DNA of 64,000 nt from an uncultured Dysosmobacter sp. (GTDB lineage Bacteria > Bacillota > Clostridia > Oscillospirales > Oscillospiraceae). This document shows positions 47,137 through 56,572 of this stretch, piece after piece. The position numbers and the translations under genes are program-made. The stretch is from NCBI RefSeq assembly GCF_947631635.1, contig NZ_CANRMB010000009.1:1-64000 (forward strand). Reading direction: 5' to 3'. Positions within the stretch are counted from its first letter, which is position 1. Each line of letters begins with the position of its first letter. Below the pieces are notes generated by a model. It worked only from the letters and a program-made list of their open reading frames with translations. It did not search any database and was not told where the DNA came from.

Positions 47137-47847
47137 TCAACCGCCCAGATAGGCCTTTTTGATAGCGGGGCTTGCCAGCAATTCCTTGCCGGTGCCGCTG
47201 GTGACGATCTTGCCGGTCTCCAGCACATAGCCGCGGTCCGCCACGGAGAGGGCGGCCTGGGCATTCTGCTCCACCAGCAGGATGGTGGTCCCGGCCTTGT
47301 GCAGGTTCTGGATGATCTCAAAGATCTGCTCCACCAAAATGGGCGCCAGGCCCATGGAGGGCTCATCCAGCATCAGCAGCTTAGGCTGGCTCATGAGGGC
47401 ACGGCCCATGGCAAGCATCTGCTGCTCGCCGCCGGACAGCGTACCGGCCACCTGCTTGAAGCGCTCCTTCAGGCGGGGGAACCGGGCGTAGACCTTTTCC
47501 AGATCCTCGTCCACGCCCTTGCCGCTGCGGGTATAGGCGCCCATCTCCAGATTCTCCTGGACGGTCATCTGCAGAAAGACACGGCGGCCCTCCGGCACCA
47601 GGGCCAGGCCCTTGGAGACGACCTTGTGGCAGGGGACCTTGGAGAGAGGCTCGCCCATGAAGGAGATGGAGCCGGTCTTGCTGTGCAGCAGGCCGGAGAT
47701 GGTGTTCAGGGTGGTGGATTTACCGGCGCCGTTGGCGCCGATCAGGGTGACGATCTCCCCCTGGTTGACCTCGAAGGAGATGCCCTTGATGGCGTGGATG
47801 CTGCCGTAATAGACGTTGATATCGTCAACTTTTAAGATCGGTTCCAT
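47137..47847 (-). CDS. livF: Branched-chain amino-acid ABC ATPase LivF
   Basis: 236 residues. Walker A GANGAGKSTTLN, Q-loop LVPEGRRVF, signature TLSGGEQQMLAMGRALM, Walker B LLMLDEPSMGLAP. The ATG at 47847 has AGGAGG 7 bp upstream; a GTG at 47853 overlaps livG. It couples ATP hydrolysis to uptake through LivHM. Last gene of the operon. Confidence 0.93.
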   Translation of the reverse strand: MEPILKVDDINVYYGSIHAIKGISFEVNQGEIVTLIGANGAGKSTTLNTISGLLHSKTGSISFMGEPLSKVPCHKVVSKGLALVPEGRRVFLQMTVQENLEMGAYTRSGKGVDEDLEKVYARFPRLKERFKQVAGTLSGGEQQMLAMGRALMSQPKLLMLDEPSMGLAPILVEQIFEIIQNLHKAGTTILLVEQNAQAALSVADRGYVLETGKIVTSGTGKELLASPAIKKAYLGG

Positions 47848-47849
47848 AC

Positions 47850-48683
47850 TCACGCCTCCTTCTGTTTGCCGAGGTACGCCTCGATGACCGCCGGGTTGGA
47901 CTGGATGTCGGCGGGGCTGCCCTTGGCGATGACGCGGCCGAAGTTCAGCACGCAGATGCCTTCGCAGATATTCATGACCAGATTCATGTCATGCTCGATC
48001 AGCAGGACGGCGATCTGGAAGGTGTCCCGGATCTTGCGGATGTTCTCCATCAGCTCCGCGGTCTCGGAGGGGTTCATACCGGCCGCGGGTTCGTCCAGCA
48101 GCAGGAGGGCGGGGTTCGTCGCCAGGGCGCGGACGATCTCCAGGCGGCGCTGGGCGCCGTAGGGCAGGGAACCGGCCTTGACATTGGCCAGATCGGCCAT
48201 GTTGAAGATGCTCAGCAGCTCCAGCGCACGCTCGTGGGCGACCTTTTCCTCTTTCCAGTACTTGGGCAGACGGAAGATGCCGCTCCACATGTTGTAATGC
48301 ATGTGGGCGTCCATGCCGATCTTGACATTGTCCTCCACAGACAGGTTGGAGAACAGGCGGATGTTCTGGAAGGTGCGGGCGATACCGGCCCGGTTCACCT
48401 GCATGGTGTTCATGCCGTGTGTATCGCGGCCGTCCAGCAGGATGGTGCCCTTGGTGGGCTGATAGACCTTGGTCAGCAGGTTGAACACTGTGGTCTTACC
48501 GGCGCCGTTGGGGCCGATCAGACCGGCGATCTCCGTGCGGCCGATGGTGAGGTTGAAGTCCTCCACCGCCTTCAGGCCGCCGAAGGTGATGCCCAGGTTG
48601 ATGCACTCCAGAATGGGGCGTTTGCCGATGTCACGGTCGGGGATCATGCCGCTGGAGGGAACGGGAACAAGCTTGGAAAACAT
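47850..48683 (-). CDS. livG: Branched-chain amino-acid ABC ATPase LivG
   Basis: 277 residues, slightly longer than usual because of an N-terminal extension (about 1-25). Walker A GPNGAGKTTVFN, signature PYGAQRRLEIVRAL (the LivG variant of LSGGQ), Walker B LLLLDEPAAGMNP and switch His in LLIEHDMNLVM. Pairs with LivF on the LivHM membrane core. Confidence 0.93.
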   Translation of the reverse strand: MFSKLVPVPSSGMIPDRDIGKRPILECINLGITFGGLKAVEDFNLTIGRTEIAGLIGPNGAGKTTVFNLLTKVYQPTKGTILLDGRDTHGMNTMQVNRAGIARTFQNIRLFSNLSVEDNVKIGMDAHMHYNMWSGIFRLPKYWKEEKVAHERALELLSIFNMADLANVKAGSLPYGAQRRLEIVRALATNPALLLLDEPAAGMNPSETAELMENIRKIRDTFQIAVLLIEHDMNLVMNICEGICVLNFGRVIAKGSPADIQSNPAVIEAYLGKQKEA

Positions 48684-48684
48684 A

Positions 48685-49731
48685 TCAGGCCGCCTCCTTT
48701 CCGGAGCGTTTGCCGGGCTTGAACCGGCCGAAGAATGCCTTGAGGGTGGGATTGTTGGTGGCCAGCATCACCAGGATCAGCACGATGGCGTAGACCAGCA
48801 TCCGGTAGTCGGAGAACTGGCGCAGGGCCTCCGGCAGGATGGTGAGGGCCGCGGCGGCGATGATGGAGCCCAGCATATTGCCCAGGCCGCCCAGCACCAC
48901 GAACACCAGCACCAGGATGGAGGTGTTGAAATCGAATTTGTTGGCCACGATGGTGGAGTAGTTCATGGCGAAGAGCACGCCTGCGGCGCCGGCCAGGGCG
49001 GAGGAGGTGACGAAGGCCATCATCTTATACTTGGTGATATTGACGCCCACGCTCTCCGCGGCGATGCGGTTGTCCCGGATGGCCATGATGGCCCGTCCGG
49101 CCCGGCTGTTCACCAGATGGAACACGACGACCAGCGTGACCATCACCAGCAGGAAGCCGGCGGTGAAGGTGGAGATCTTCTGGATGCCGCCGATGCCCAT
49201 GGGGCCGCCGATGATCAGCTTGCCGCCCTCTTCCAAATTTGTATTGTCGCTGAGAAGGCTCATGTGCAGGCCGCTGGAGTCCACGCCCACATAGAGGTTG
49301 TTGAAGATGCTCTTGATGATCTCACCGAAGGCCAGGGTGACGATGGCCAGATAGTCGCCGTTCAGCCGCAGGACGGGGATGCCGATGAGGAAGCCCGCCA
49401 GGGCGGCGAAAGCGGCGCCCACGATCAGGGCCACGATCATGCGCAGCGGCGCGGCGGGAATGAGGTCCTGAAGGGCGACGGCGGCGGTGACGCCGGTAAA
49501 GGCGCCCATGCTCATGAAGCCGGCGTGTCCCAGAGACAGTTCGCCCAGCACGCCCACTGTCAGGTTTAGGGAGACGGCCATGACCACATAGGCGCAGATG
49601 GGGACCAGCATACCTTTTAAAGAGGAGCTGAGGGAGCCGTTCATGATCTGGAGGATGGCATAGGCCAGGATGACCAGCCCGTAGGTCAGATAATTCCGGC
49701 GGGTGGTCTGATTCAACTTCAATTTTTTCAC
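48685..49731 (-). CDS. livM: Branched-chain amino-acid ABC permease LivM
   Basis: 348 residues with 9-10 hydrophobic segments; conserved EAA-like LVTSSALAGAAGVLFAMNYS region and GLGNMLGSI near the C-terminus. GTG start at 49731 (GAGGTGG 5 bp upstream), annotated shorter than the open frame. Forms the channel with LivH. Confidence 0.9.
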   Translation of the reverse strand: MKKLKLNQTTRRNYLTYGLVILAYAILQIMNGSLSSSLKGMLVPICAYVVMAVSLNLTVGVLGELSLGHAGFMSMGAFTGVTAAVALQDLIPAAPLRMIVALIVGAAFAALAGFLIGIPVLRLNGDYLAIVTLAFGEIIKSIFNNLYVGVDSSGLHMSLLSDNTNLEEGGKLIIGGPMGIGGIQKISTFTAGFLLVMVTLVVVFHLVNSRAGRAIMAIRDNRIAAESVGVNITKYKMMAFVTSSALAGAAGVLFAMNYSTIVANKFDFNTSILVLVFVVLGGLGNMLGSIIAAAALTILPEALRQFSDYRMLVYAIVLILVMLATNNPTLKAFFGRFKPGKRSGKEAA

Positions 49732-49741
49732 AGAAACCACC

Positions 49742-50659
49742 TCACACTTTCTCACGGACCTGCTTGCCCAGCAGTCCGGCGGGCTTCACCAGCAGCACCA
49801 CGATCAGCACGGCGAACACCACGGCATCGCTGAGCTGTGTGGAGATGTAGGCCTTGGCGAAGATCTCGATCACGCCCAGCATCAGTCCGCCCAGCAGAGC
49901 GCCGGGAATGGAGCCGATGCCGCCGAACACAGCGGCGGTAAAGGCCTTGATGCCGGGCATGGAGCCGGTGGTGGGCACCAGGGTGGGATAGGCGGAGCAA
50001 AGCAGCACGCCCGCGATGGCCGCCAGGCCGGAGCCGATGGCGAAGGTCATGGAGATGGTGCCGTTGACATTGATGCCCATCAGCTGGGCGGCGCCCTTGT
50101 CCTCGGAGCAGGCCCGCATGGCCTTGCCCATCTTGGTGTGGGCGGTGAACAGGGTCAGGCCCACCATGATGATGATGCAGACCACGATGGTGACGATGGT
50201 CACGTAGGAGATGTTCAGGCGGCCGTCAAACAGCTGGATGCCGTTCTTGGTCACGGTTTTTCCCGCCGCGTCCACGCTCTCGGTGGTGAAGAAAGCGGGG
50301 AACACCTTGGGGTTGGAGGACCACAGCAGCAGGGCGCTGTTCTGGAGGAAGTAGCTGACGCCGATGGCGGTGATCAGTACCGCCAGGGAGGGAGCCTGCC
50401 GCAGGGGCTTGTAGGCCAGACGCTCCACCACGATACCCAGCACCGTGCAGACCAGCATGGCCAGGATCACGCCCACCACGGGAGGCAGGCTGAAGCGGGA
50501 GACTGCGTAGAAGCAGATATACGCACCCACCATGATGACGTCGCCATGGGCGAAGTTCAGCATCTTGGCGATGCCGTACACCATGGTGTAGCCCAGGGCG
50601 ATGATGGCGTAGATACTGCCCAGACTGATCCCGCTGATGAGGAAATTCAGAAAGGTCAT
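49742..50659 (-). CDS. livH: Branched-chain amino-acid ABC permease LivH
   Basis: 305 residues, 8-9 hydrophobic segments, with GISLGSIYAIIALGYTMVYG at the N-terminus and the GLAAIAGVLLCSAYPTLVP permease loop, both LivH hallmarks. First permease of the operon, about 190 bp after livK with a hairpin between. Confidence 0.92.
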   Translation of the reverse strand: MTFLNFLISGISLGSIYAIIALGYTMVYGIAKMLNFAHGDVIMVGAYICFYAVSRFSLPPVVGVILAMLVCTVLGIVVERLAYKPLRQAPSLAVLITAIGVSYFLQNSALLLWSSNPKVFPAFFTTESVDAAGKTVTKNGIQLFDGRLNISYVTIVTIVVCIIIMVGLTLFTAHTKMGKAMRACSEDKGAAQLMGINVNGTISMTFAIGSGLAAIAGVLLCSAYPTLVPTTGSMPGIKAFTAAVFGGIGSIPGALLGGLMLGVIEIFAKAYISTQLSDAVVFAVLIVVLLVKPAGLLGKQVREKV

Positions 50660-50708
50660 TATGGATACACCCCTTGTATATTTCTTTTGAGGAGATGATA
50701 CGTCCAGT

Positions 50709-50754
50709 GCGTATCTGAAAAATACCGGCCTGTGCCAGTGCTTTTCAGATACGC
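50709..50754 (-). promoter_or_regulatory. Intercistronic hairpin between livK and livH
   Basis: A perfect 13-bp stem (50709-50721 with 50742-50754), next to a second GC-rich hairpin at about 50770-50810. Likely stabilises the livK part of the transcript or partially terminates it, giving more binding protein than permease. Confidence 0.65.
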
Positions 50755-50853
50755 GCTGTAATCCGGAGCGGGCCGGAGAGGCGGGAATGGCCTCTCCGGT
50801 CCGCTGCCGGAATGACTTCAGATAGCTCTTATATCGCTTGTGTGATACGGGGA

Positions 50854-52056
50854 TCAGTCAAGACCGACGTAAGCGCCGTTCTCAATGACCATGCCCTTGG
50901 GGCTCTTGCTGACAGCGCCGGTGGCGTCCCAGGTCATGCTCTCGCCGGTCAGGCCGTCGAAGGTCATGGAGGTGAACTGCTCGATCATGGCGGCGCACAG
51001 CTCCTCGGCGCTCATGTCGGGGGTGGCACCGGCGGCTTCCAGAGCCTGCTTGTAGGCGTAGACGCAGTCATAGGCGTCGGCGGCGAACTGGTTGGGGATC
51101 TCGTTGAAACGCTTCTGATACTCGGCGACAAAGGCGGCGGTCTTTTCATCGGTGGAGTCGGCGTTGAAGGGAGTCAGCAGCATGACGCCCTCGGCCAGGG
51201 AGGCATCAAAGCCCTCCATGGTCAGGATGCCGTCCATGCCGTCCACGCCGAACCACTTGGGGGCGTAACCGGCGGCGTTGGCCTGGGCCAGGATCAGGGA
51301 AGCGGGCTGATAATACATGGGCAGGAACACCAGGTCAGCGCCGTTCTTCTGGGCGTCGGCCAGCTGGACGGAGAAGTCGGTGTCGTTGCCGGTGGCGAAG
51401 GTGGTGTCGGAGACGATCTCCAGGCCCAGCTCGGCGGCCTTCTCAGTGAAGGTGTCGCGGATGCCCTTGGAGTAGGGGTCGTCGCTCATCCAGATCACGG
51501 CGATCTTGGTGCCCAGGCCCTTATCGGCGATGTACTGGGCGGAAGCGGAGCCCTGGTTGGGGTCCATGAAGCACATCTGGAACATGTTGTCCTTGCCTTC
51601 GATGGTGCCGGTGGAGGAGGCGGAAGGAGTCAGGGCGAAGATCCGGTCCTCAAAGTTCATCACGGAAGTGGCCTCGCAGGGCTTGGAGGTGACGGAGCCC
51701 AGAGACAGCTGCATGCCCCAGTCCTTCAGAGCGTTGTAGGCGTTGACGGCCTTCTCGGCGTCGTGGGTGTCGTCCTCGTACTTCAGTTCGAACTGGATGC
51801 CGCCCATGGCGTTGATCTCGTCAACAGCGATCTGGGCGCCGTTCTTGGCCGCGTTGCCGTAGATGGCGGCGCCGCCGGTCAGGGGGCCGGTGCCGCCCAG
51901 CTTGAAGGCGGCGCCGGAGGCGCTGTCGTTGGTTTCGGTGGCGGGGGGGGCGTCATTGTTTTCGGGGGCGGGGGCGTCGCTGTCCTTGCCGCCGCAGGCG
52001 GCCAGGCTGAGGACCATGACCATGGCCATCATGAAACTGACAAACTTCTTTTTCAT
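50854..52056 (-). CDS. livK: Branched-chain amino-acid ABC substrate-binding lipoprotein
   Basis: 400 residues. Lipoprotein signal ending LAACGG, an acidic linker (DAPAPENNDAPPATETND), then the two-lobed periplasmic-binding fold with GPLTGGAAIYGNAAKNGAQI, TPSASSTGTIEGKDNMF and YDCVYAYKQAL. It captures Leu/Ile/Val (or related) for LivFGHM. AAGGAGAA precedes the ATG. Confidence 0.92.
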   Translation of the reverse strand: MKKKFVSFMMAMVMVLSLAACGGKDSDAPAPENNDAPPATETNDSASGAAFKLGGTGPLTGGAAIYGNAAKNGAQIAVDEINAMGGIQFELKYEDDTHDAEKAVNAYNALKDWGMQLSLGSVTSKPCEATSVMNFEDRIFALTPSASSTGTIEGKDNMFQMCFMDPNQGSASAQYIADKGLGTKIAVIWMSDDPYSKGIRDTFTEKAAELGLEIVSDTTFATGNDTDFSVQLADAQKNGADLVFLPMYYQPASLILAQANAAGYAPKWFGVDGMDGILTMEGFDASLAEGVMLLTPFNADSTDEKTAAFVAEYQKRFNEIPNQFAADAYDCVYAYKQALEAAGATPDMSAEELCAAMIEQFTSMTFDGLTGESMTWDATGAVSKSPKGMVIENGAYVGLD

Positions 52057-52094
52057 CTTTGTTTTCTCCTTTTGCGATTAAAATATTATACAAA

Positions 52095-52125
52095 AAAGCG
52101 GCTCCGCCATCAGCGAAGCCGCTTT
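52095..52125 (-). terminator. Terminator of the small membrane gene
   Basis: AAAGCGGCT and AGCCGCTTT form a 9-bp stem; on the minus strand it is followed by T6. A TATAAT box for the liv operon lies immediately after. Confidence 0.7.
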
Positions 52126-52140
52126 GCTGTATCAAAACAG

Positions 52141-52413
52141 TTAAGCAAACCTTCTCGCCTTTGGCGCATCAAAACGTCCGCATACCAGCAGTACCAGAAC
52201 CAGCAATACCAGGGAAATGCCCAGAATGGCCAGGGAAATCAGGCCGCAAATAATAATGGACGCCATCACGATGGCGCCCAGAATCATCATGATAGAATTG
52301 TTGGAGGCAGACTGCATCATAGAGGCAGAAGAAGCGCAGGAGCTGGAAGCGTCTGCATAAGCGGACGCACAATGAGACATCATCATATAGGCGTTCATGC
52401 GGGTACCTGTCAT
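52141..52413 (-). CDS. Small membrane protein, 90 aa
   Basis: A Met/Ser/Ala-rich N-terminus (MTGTRMNAYMMMSHCASAYA, SSSCASSASMMQ) and two hydrophobic segments (MMILGAIVMASIIICGLISL and GISLVLLVLVLLVCG). AAAGGAG precedes the ATG. No family recognised. Three cysteines in the N-terminal half. Confidence 0.6.
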   Translation of the reverse strand: MTGTRMNAYMMMSHCASAYADASSSCASSASMMQSASNNSIMMILGAIVMASIIICGLISLAILGISLVLLVLVLLVCGRFDAPKARRFA

Positions 52414-52804
52414 TGTGTCCAGCTCCTTTCCAAAAGTGGGTCTTGCTAAAAGTTGTTCTCATTTTAACGGCTGAGAGGAAGAATGTCAACCACCCTTGTA
52501 ACGTCAAAATCAACATAAATGCAGACAACAAAAAACAAAATCTATGAGAAACAAACAAAACACGGCTGTTTTCCGGAAAGTGACAGGTGTTTTTCCAGGA
52601 AAAACAGCGTGGTAACACAGCGGGAAACGATAGCAAACTTCAGAAATACCGACGACAGTTCGACAGTGCATGACTGCGTCTTTCACCTTGACAGGCGGCA
52701 GCCCGCCTGCGTCGTCATCCTTGTCCTGCGCCGCCTCTACGCGCCTCCTCTGCTGCCATTATTTCTGAAGTTTACTATCGTTGCCGGCCACAACAAATTG
52801 CGGA
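52414..52804. other. Non-coding region with one fold-back repeat
   Basis: No supported gene. Contains the 153-bp fold-back repeat (52628-52780) and ends at the exporter promoter. Confidence 0.5.
52628..52780. repeat. Fold-back (MITE-like) repeat, copy 1
   Basis: 153 bp with a 21-bp terminal inverted repeat differing at one base (CGATAGCAAACTTCAGAAAT and its complement). The 3' half is closely similar to 62692-62852. Could be a MITE or a stable RNA structural unit. Confidence 0.65.
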
Positions 52805-52863
52805 TTGACTTGCGGCCGCGGGATTGGTATTCTTTATATAAAATATAACAATGCAAACGTTTG
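52805..52863 (+). promoter_or_regulatory. Exporter promoter with CAAACGTTTG palindrome
   Basis: TTGACT (52805-52810), 17 bp, TATTCT (52828-52833). The palindrome CAAACGTTTG at 52854-52863 lies just downstream. The same core is in the operator at 56617-56628. Confidence 0.6.
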
Positions 52864-52881
52864 AGCAAAGGAGGGGGGAAC

Positions 52882-54591
52882 ATGCGGACCGTACTGGGCT
52901 ATCTGCGTCCCTTCGTGCGCCGGGTGACGGCTGGCGTTGCCATCAAGTTCACAGCTGCGATCTTGGAATTGGCCCTTCCGCTGCTGCTGGCCCGGATCAT
53001 CGACGTCCATGTTCCGGCGGGGGATATGGACGCGATCTGGCGGACCGGCGGCATGATGACCCTGCTGGCGTTCTCCGCCGCCTTCTGCAATATCACGGCC
53101 AACCGGATGGCTGCCTGGGCCTCCATGGAGATCACCCGGGAGCTGCGGCACGACCTGTACAGCCGGGTGGAACGGCTGTCCTGCGCCCAGATGGACCGGT
53201 TTTCCGTGTCCTCCCTGGTGTCCCGGCTGACCAACGACACCTATCACGTCCACCAGATGTTCGACAAGATCCAGCGGGGCGGCATCCGGGCACCCATGCT
53301 GGTGCTGGGGGGCATGGTGCTGACCTTCCTGCAGGAGCCGGTCCTAGCGCTGGTCCAGCTGGCCGTGTGCGTATTGACCTTTTTCACCATCTGGGCTGTG
53401 ACCCGGCGGGGCATTCCCCGCTACGCGAAGGCCCAAACGGCGGTGGACGCCGTGGTGCGCATCATCCGGGAGAACGCCTCAGGCGTCCGGGTCATTAAGG
53501 CGCTGGCCTGCCAGGAGCAGGAGCGGGCGCGGTTTGAAACGGCCAACGCCTCCGCCCGCCGTGCGGAGGAGGACGCAGGCTGCACCATGGCGGCGGCCAA
53601 TCCCCTGACAGGCTTTTTCCTGAACACCGGCCTGGTGCTGGTGGTGGCCGTCGGCGCGGTGCGGGTGCAGGAGGGGCAGATGGCCGCGGGGCAGATCGTG
53701 GCGTTCCTCTCCTATTTCACCCTGATCCAGAATGCCACCCTGGGCATGGCGAAGATCTTTGTGAAGATCAGCAAGGGAATTGCCTCGGCCCGCCGGATCG
53801 AGGAGATCCTGCAGGCCCCCGCGGACCAGACCGTGCGGCCCTCCGACGCCGTGTCCGAGGCGGAGCTGGGGATGGAGCAGGTGTCTTTTTCCTATTTGGG
53901 GGTGGAGAAGGAGCTGACCGGCGCGGATTTTACCCTGCAAAAAGGGGAGATGCTGGGGATCCTGGGCACCACCGGCAGCGGCAAGACCACGCTGGTCTCC
54001 CTGCTCCTGCGGCTGTATGACGCCGGTGAGGGCGTGGTCTGGGTGGGCGGCAGAGACGCGGCGTCTCTCTCCCGGGAGGACCTGCGGGGCCGCTTTGGCG
54101 TGGTGTTCCAGAACGAGGCGCTCCTGCACGACAGCGTTTATGAAAATATCTCCTTCCTCCGGGGCCTGTCCCGGGAGGAGGTGACCGCCGCGGCCAAGAC
54201 CGCCCAGGCGTGGGACTTTATCCAAGAGCTGCCCGACGGCCTGGACACGCAGCTGGACATCCGGGGCGCGAACCTCTCCGGCGGCCAGCGGCAGCGCCTG
54301 CTGATCGCCCGGGCCCTGGCGGCAAAGCCGGAGATCCTGGTGCTGGACAGCGCGGACAGCGCGCTGGATTACCGCACCGCCGCGGCCCTGCACGAGGCTA
54401 TCCGCAGGGACCATCCCGGTGTGACCCTGGTGGTGATCTCGGAGCGCATCGCCTCTCTGTGGGAGGCGGACCGAATTTTGGTGCTGGAGGACGGCGTGAT
54501 TACCGCCCAGGGGACCCACGCCTATTTGATGGAGTCCTGCGGACGGTACCGCCGCATGGCGGAGCTGCAGATGGGAGGTGCCGCCACATGA
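52882..54591 (+). CDS. ABC exporter half A with degenerate ATPase site
   Basis: 569 residues: six-helix membrane domain then ATPase. Walker A GTTGSGKTT and signature LSGGQRQRLL are canonical, but Walker B is ILVLDSADSALD (catalytic Glu replaced by Ser) and the switch position reads VISERIAS (His replaced by Glu). This half can bind but probably not efficiently hydrolyse ATP. Paired with half B, it forms a heterodimer like TM287/288. GGAGGGGGG precedes the ATG. Ends by ATGA overlap with B. Confidence 0.9.
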   Translation: MRTVLGYLRPFVRRVTAGVAIKFTAAILELALPLLLARIIDVHVPAGDMDAIWRTGGMMTLLAFSAAFCNITANRMAAWASMEITRELRHDLYSRVERLSCAQMDRFSVSSLVSRLTNDTYHVHQMFDKIQRGGIRAPMLVLGGMVLTFLQEPVLALVQLAVCVLTFFTIWAVTRRGIPRYAKAQTAVDAVVRIIRENASGVRVIKALACQEQERARFETANASARRAEEDAGCTMAAANPLTGFFLNTGLVLVVAVGAVRVQEGQMAAGQIVAFLSYFTLIQNATLGMAKIFVKISKGIASARRIEEILQAPADQTVRPSDAVSEAELGMEQVSFSYLGVEKELTGADFTLQKGEMLGILGTTGSGKTTLVSLLLRLYDAGEGVVWVGGRDAASLSREDLRGRFGVVFQNEALLHDSVYENISFLRGLSREEVTAAAKTAQAWDFIQELPDGLDTQLDIRGANLSGGQRQRLLIARALAAKPEILVLDSADSALDYRTAAALHEAIRRDHPGVTLVVISERIASLWEADRILVLEDGVITAQGTHAYLMESCGRYRRMAELQMGGAAT

Positions 54592-56321
54592 GGACAGAGC
54601 TTTTCCGGCGGCTGGCCCGGTTCCTGCGGCCATACGCGGTACAGCTGGCGGTCCTGCCGGTGCTGCTGGTGGTCACCAACCTGCTGGCTCTGGCGGCGCC
54701 GCTGCTGTCCGGATGGGCGGTGGACGCGGTGGGCGTCGAGGCGGGGAAGGTGGACTTTCCCGGCGTGTTCCGCAACTGCGGCGGGATGCTGGCGTGCTAC
54801 GGCCTGTCCGCCCTGCTGAACTATATCGTGGCCACCCGCTTGCTCCGGGTGGGACAGGGGGTGTCCCACGATTTGCGGAAGGCGGCCTTTGACCGCATGA
54901 GCGAGCTGCCGGTGGAGTATTTCGACACCCATCCGGCAGGGGACCTGATCAGCCGCATCTGCTATGACGTGGATACCGTGAACGCTACCATTTCCACGGA
55001 CCTGCTGCAGATCGGAACCAGCGTGCTGACCGTGGCCGGCTCCTTTATGATGCTGCTGCTGATCTCACCGCGGCTGACGCTGGTGTTTTTCGTGACCGTG
55101 CCGCTGTCCGCCGTGCTGACCCGCTTTCAAATGAAGCGGGTCCATCCGCTGTTCCGCCGGCGCTCCAAAAAGCTGGGGGCGCTGAATGGCTTCGCGGAGG
55201 AGCGGATCGACCGCCAGCGGGCCATCCGCACCTATGGCGTGGAGGAGGCGGACCTCCGGCAGTTTGAGACCTACAACCGGGAGGCCTCTGAGGCGTACTA
55301 TCAGGCGGACCGGGCCAGCGCGGCCCTGGGGCCCTCGGTGAACTTTATCAATAATGTATCCCTGGCCGCCATCAGCATGTTCGGGGCGGTGATGTATCTG
55401 GGCGGCGGCTTGAGTCTGGGCAGCCTGTCGTCCTTTGTGCTCTATTCCCGCAAATTCTCCGGTCCCATCCGGGAGGCGGCGAACCTGCTGAGCGAGCTGC
55501 AGGCCAGCGCGGCGGCCGCGGAGCGGGTGCTGGACCTGCTGGACGAGCAGCCGGAGGCGGGGGACCGGCCGGATGCGGTGCCGGCGGATCATTTTCAGGG
55601 GGATATCACCTTTGACCGGGTGGAGTTCGGCTACGACCCGTCCCGGCCGGTGCTGAAGGGCTTCACGGCCCGGATCAAGGCGGGGAGCCTTGCGGCGGTG
55701 GTAGGGCCCACCGGGGCGGGCAAGACCACCCTGGTTTCCCTGCTCCTGCGGTTTTACGAGCCGCAGGGCGGTTCTATCACCATCGACGGCGTGCCGGTGG
55801 GCCGGTACAGCCGGGATGGCCTGCGCCGCCGTCTGGCCCTGGTGCTCCAGGATACCTGGCTCTTCGGCGGGACGATCGCGGAGAACATCGCCTACGGTGC
55901 CCCCGGCGCCACCCGGGAGCAGATCGTGGAGGCGGCGAAGGCCGCCCGCATCCACCGCTTCATCACCTCCCTGCCGGATGGGTACGACACCGTGCTCACC
56001 GACGGCGGCGCGGGGATCTCCAAGGGCCAGCGGCAGCTGCTGGCCATCGCCCGGTGCCTGCTGACAGACGCGGACATCGTGATCCTGGACGAGGCCACCA
56101 GCAATGTGGACACGGAGACAGAGGGGGAGATCAGTCTCGCCATGGAGCATCTGCGGCAGGGGAGGACCTGCTTCGTCATCGCCCACCGGCTGGCCACGGT
56201 CCGCAATGCCGACTGCATCCTGGTGCTGGACCAGGGCGGTGTGGCGGAGCAGGGGACCCACGGGGAGCTGCTGGAGGCGGGCGGGATCTACGCGGCCCTG
56301 TACGCCGCCCAGTGGGGCTGA
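54588..56321 (+). CDS. ABC exporter half B with canonical ATPase site
   Basis: 577 residues. Walker A GPTGAGKTT, Walker B IVILDEATSNVD and H-loop IAHRLAT are canonical; the signature is ISKGQRQL instead of LSGGQ. The degenerate signature here pairs with the degenerate Walker B of half A at the same composite site, the expected mirrored pattern. Substrate unknown (drugs, lipids or peptides). Starts by ATGA overlap. Confidence 0.9.
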   Translation: MRTELFRRLARFLRPYAVQLAVLPVLLVVTNLLALAAPLLSGWAVDAVGVEAGKVDFPGVFRNCGGMLACYGLSALLNYIVATRLLRVGQGVSHDLRKAAFDRMSELPVEYFDTHPAGDLISRICYDVDTVNATISTDLLQIGTSVLTVAGSFMMLLLISPRLTLVFFVTVPLSAVLTRFQMKRVHPLFRRRSKKLGALNGFAEERIDRQRAIRTYGVEEADLRQFETYNREASEAYYQADRASAALGPSVNFINNVSLAAISMFGAVMYLGGGLSLGSLSSFVLYSRKFSGPIREAANLLSELQASAAAAERVLDLLDEQPEAGDRPDAVPADHFQGDITFDRVEFGYDPSRPVLKGFTARIKAGSLAAVVGPTGAGKTTLVSLLLRFYEPQGGSITIDGVPVGRYSRDGLRRRLALVLQDTWLFGGTIAENIAYGAPGATREQIVEAAKAARIHRFITSLPDGYDTVLTDGGAGISKGQRQLLAIARCLLTDADIVILDEATSNVDTETEGEISLAMEHLRQGRTCFVIAHRLATVRNADCILVLDQGGVAEQGTHGELLEAGGIYAALYAAQWG

Positions 56322-56572
56322 TTTTACCGAAGCTTTACAAAAACATGGTGGCGCCGCGGTCCCGCCGCGTGGGATACTGGGACCGCCGGCGAAAAACGCC
56401 GTTGGACCTCCGCGGAAGGGGCGGTAAGTTACGAAAACGTGTTCGTCAAAAGCTGGAAATCCAAAAATTTTAACTAGCAGAATGCTGAAAAAATTGCACA
56501 GAAATTTATGGAATTCAACTAACGATTGTGAATATTCATAAAAAAACTCCTGCGAAATAGCCAACATATCAA
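56322..56572. other. Intergenic region after the exporter
   Basis: No supported gene or clear terminator; the GC content falls markedly toward the next promoter. Confidence 0.4.

Noticed and set aside
52519..52848. Similar small ORFs spanning both fold-back repeats (also 62709-62894)
   Set aside because: Their shared residues come from the repeat itself; starts and ends differ and no ribosome site is consistent.
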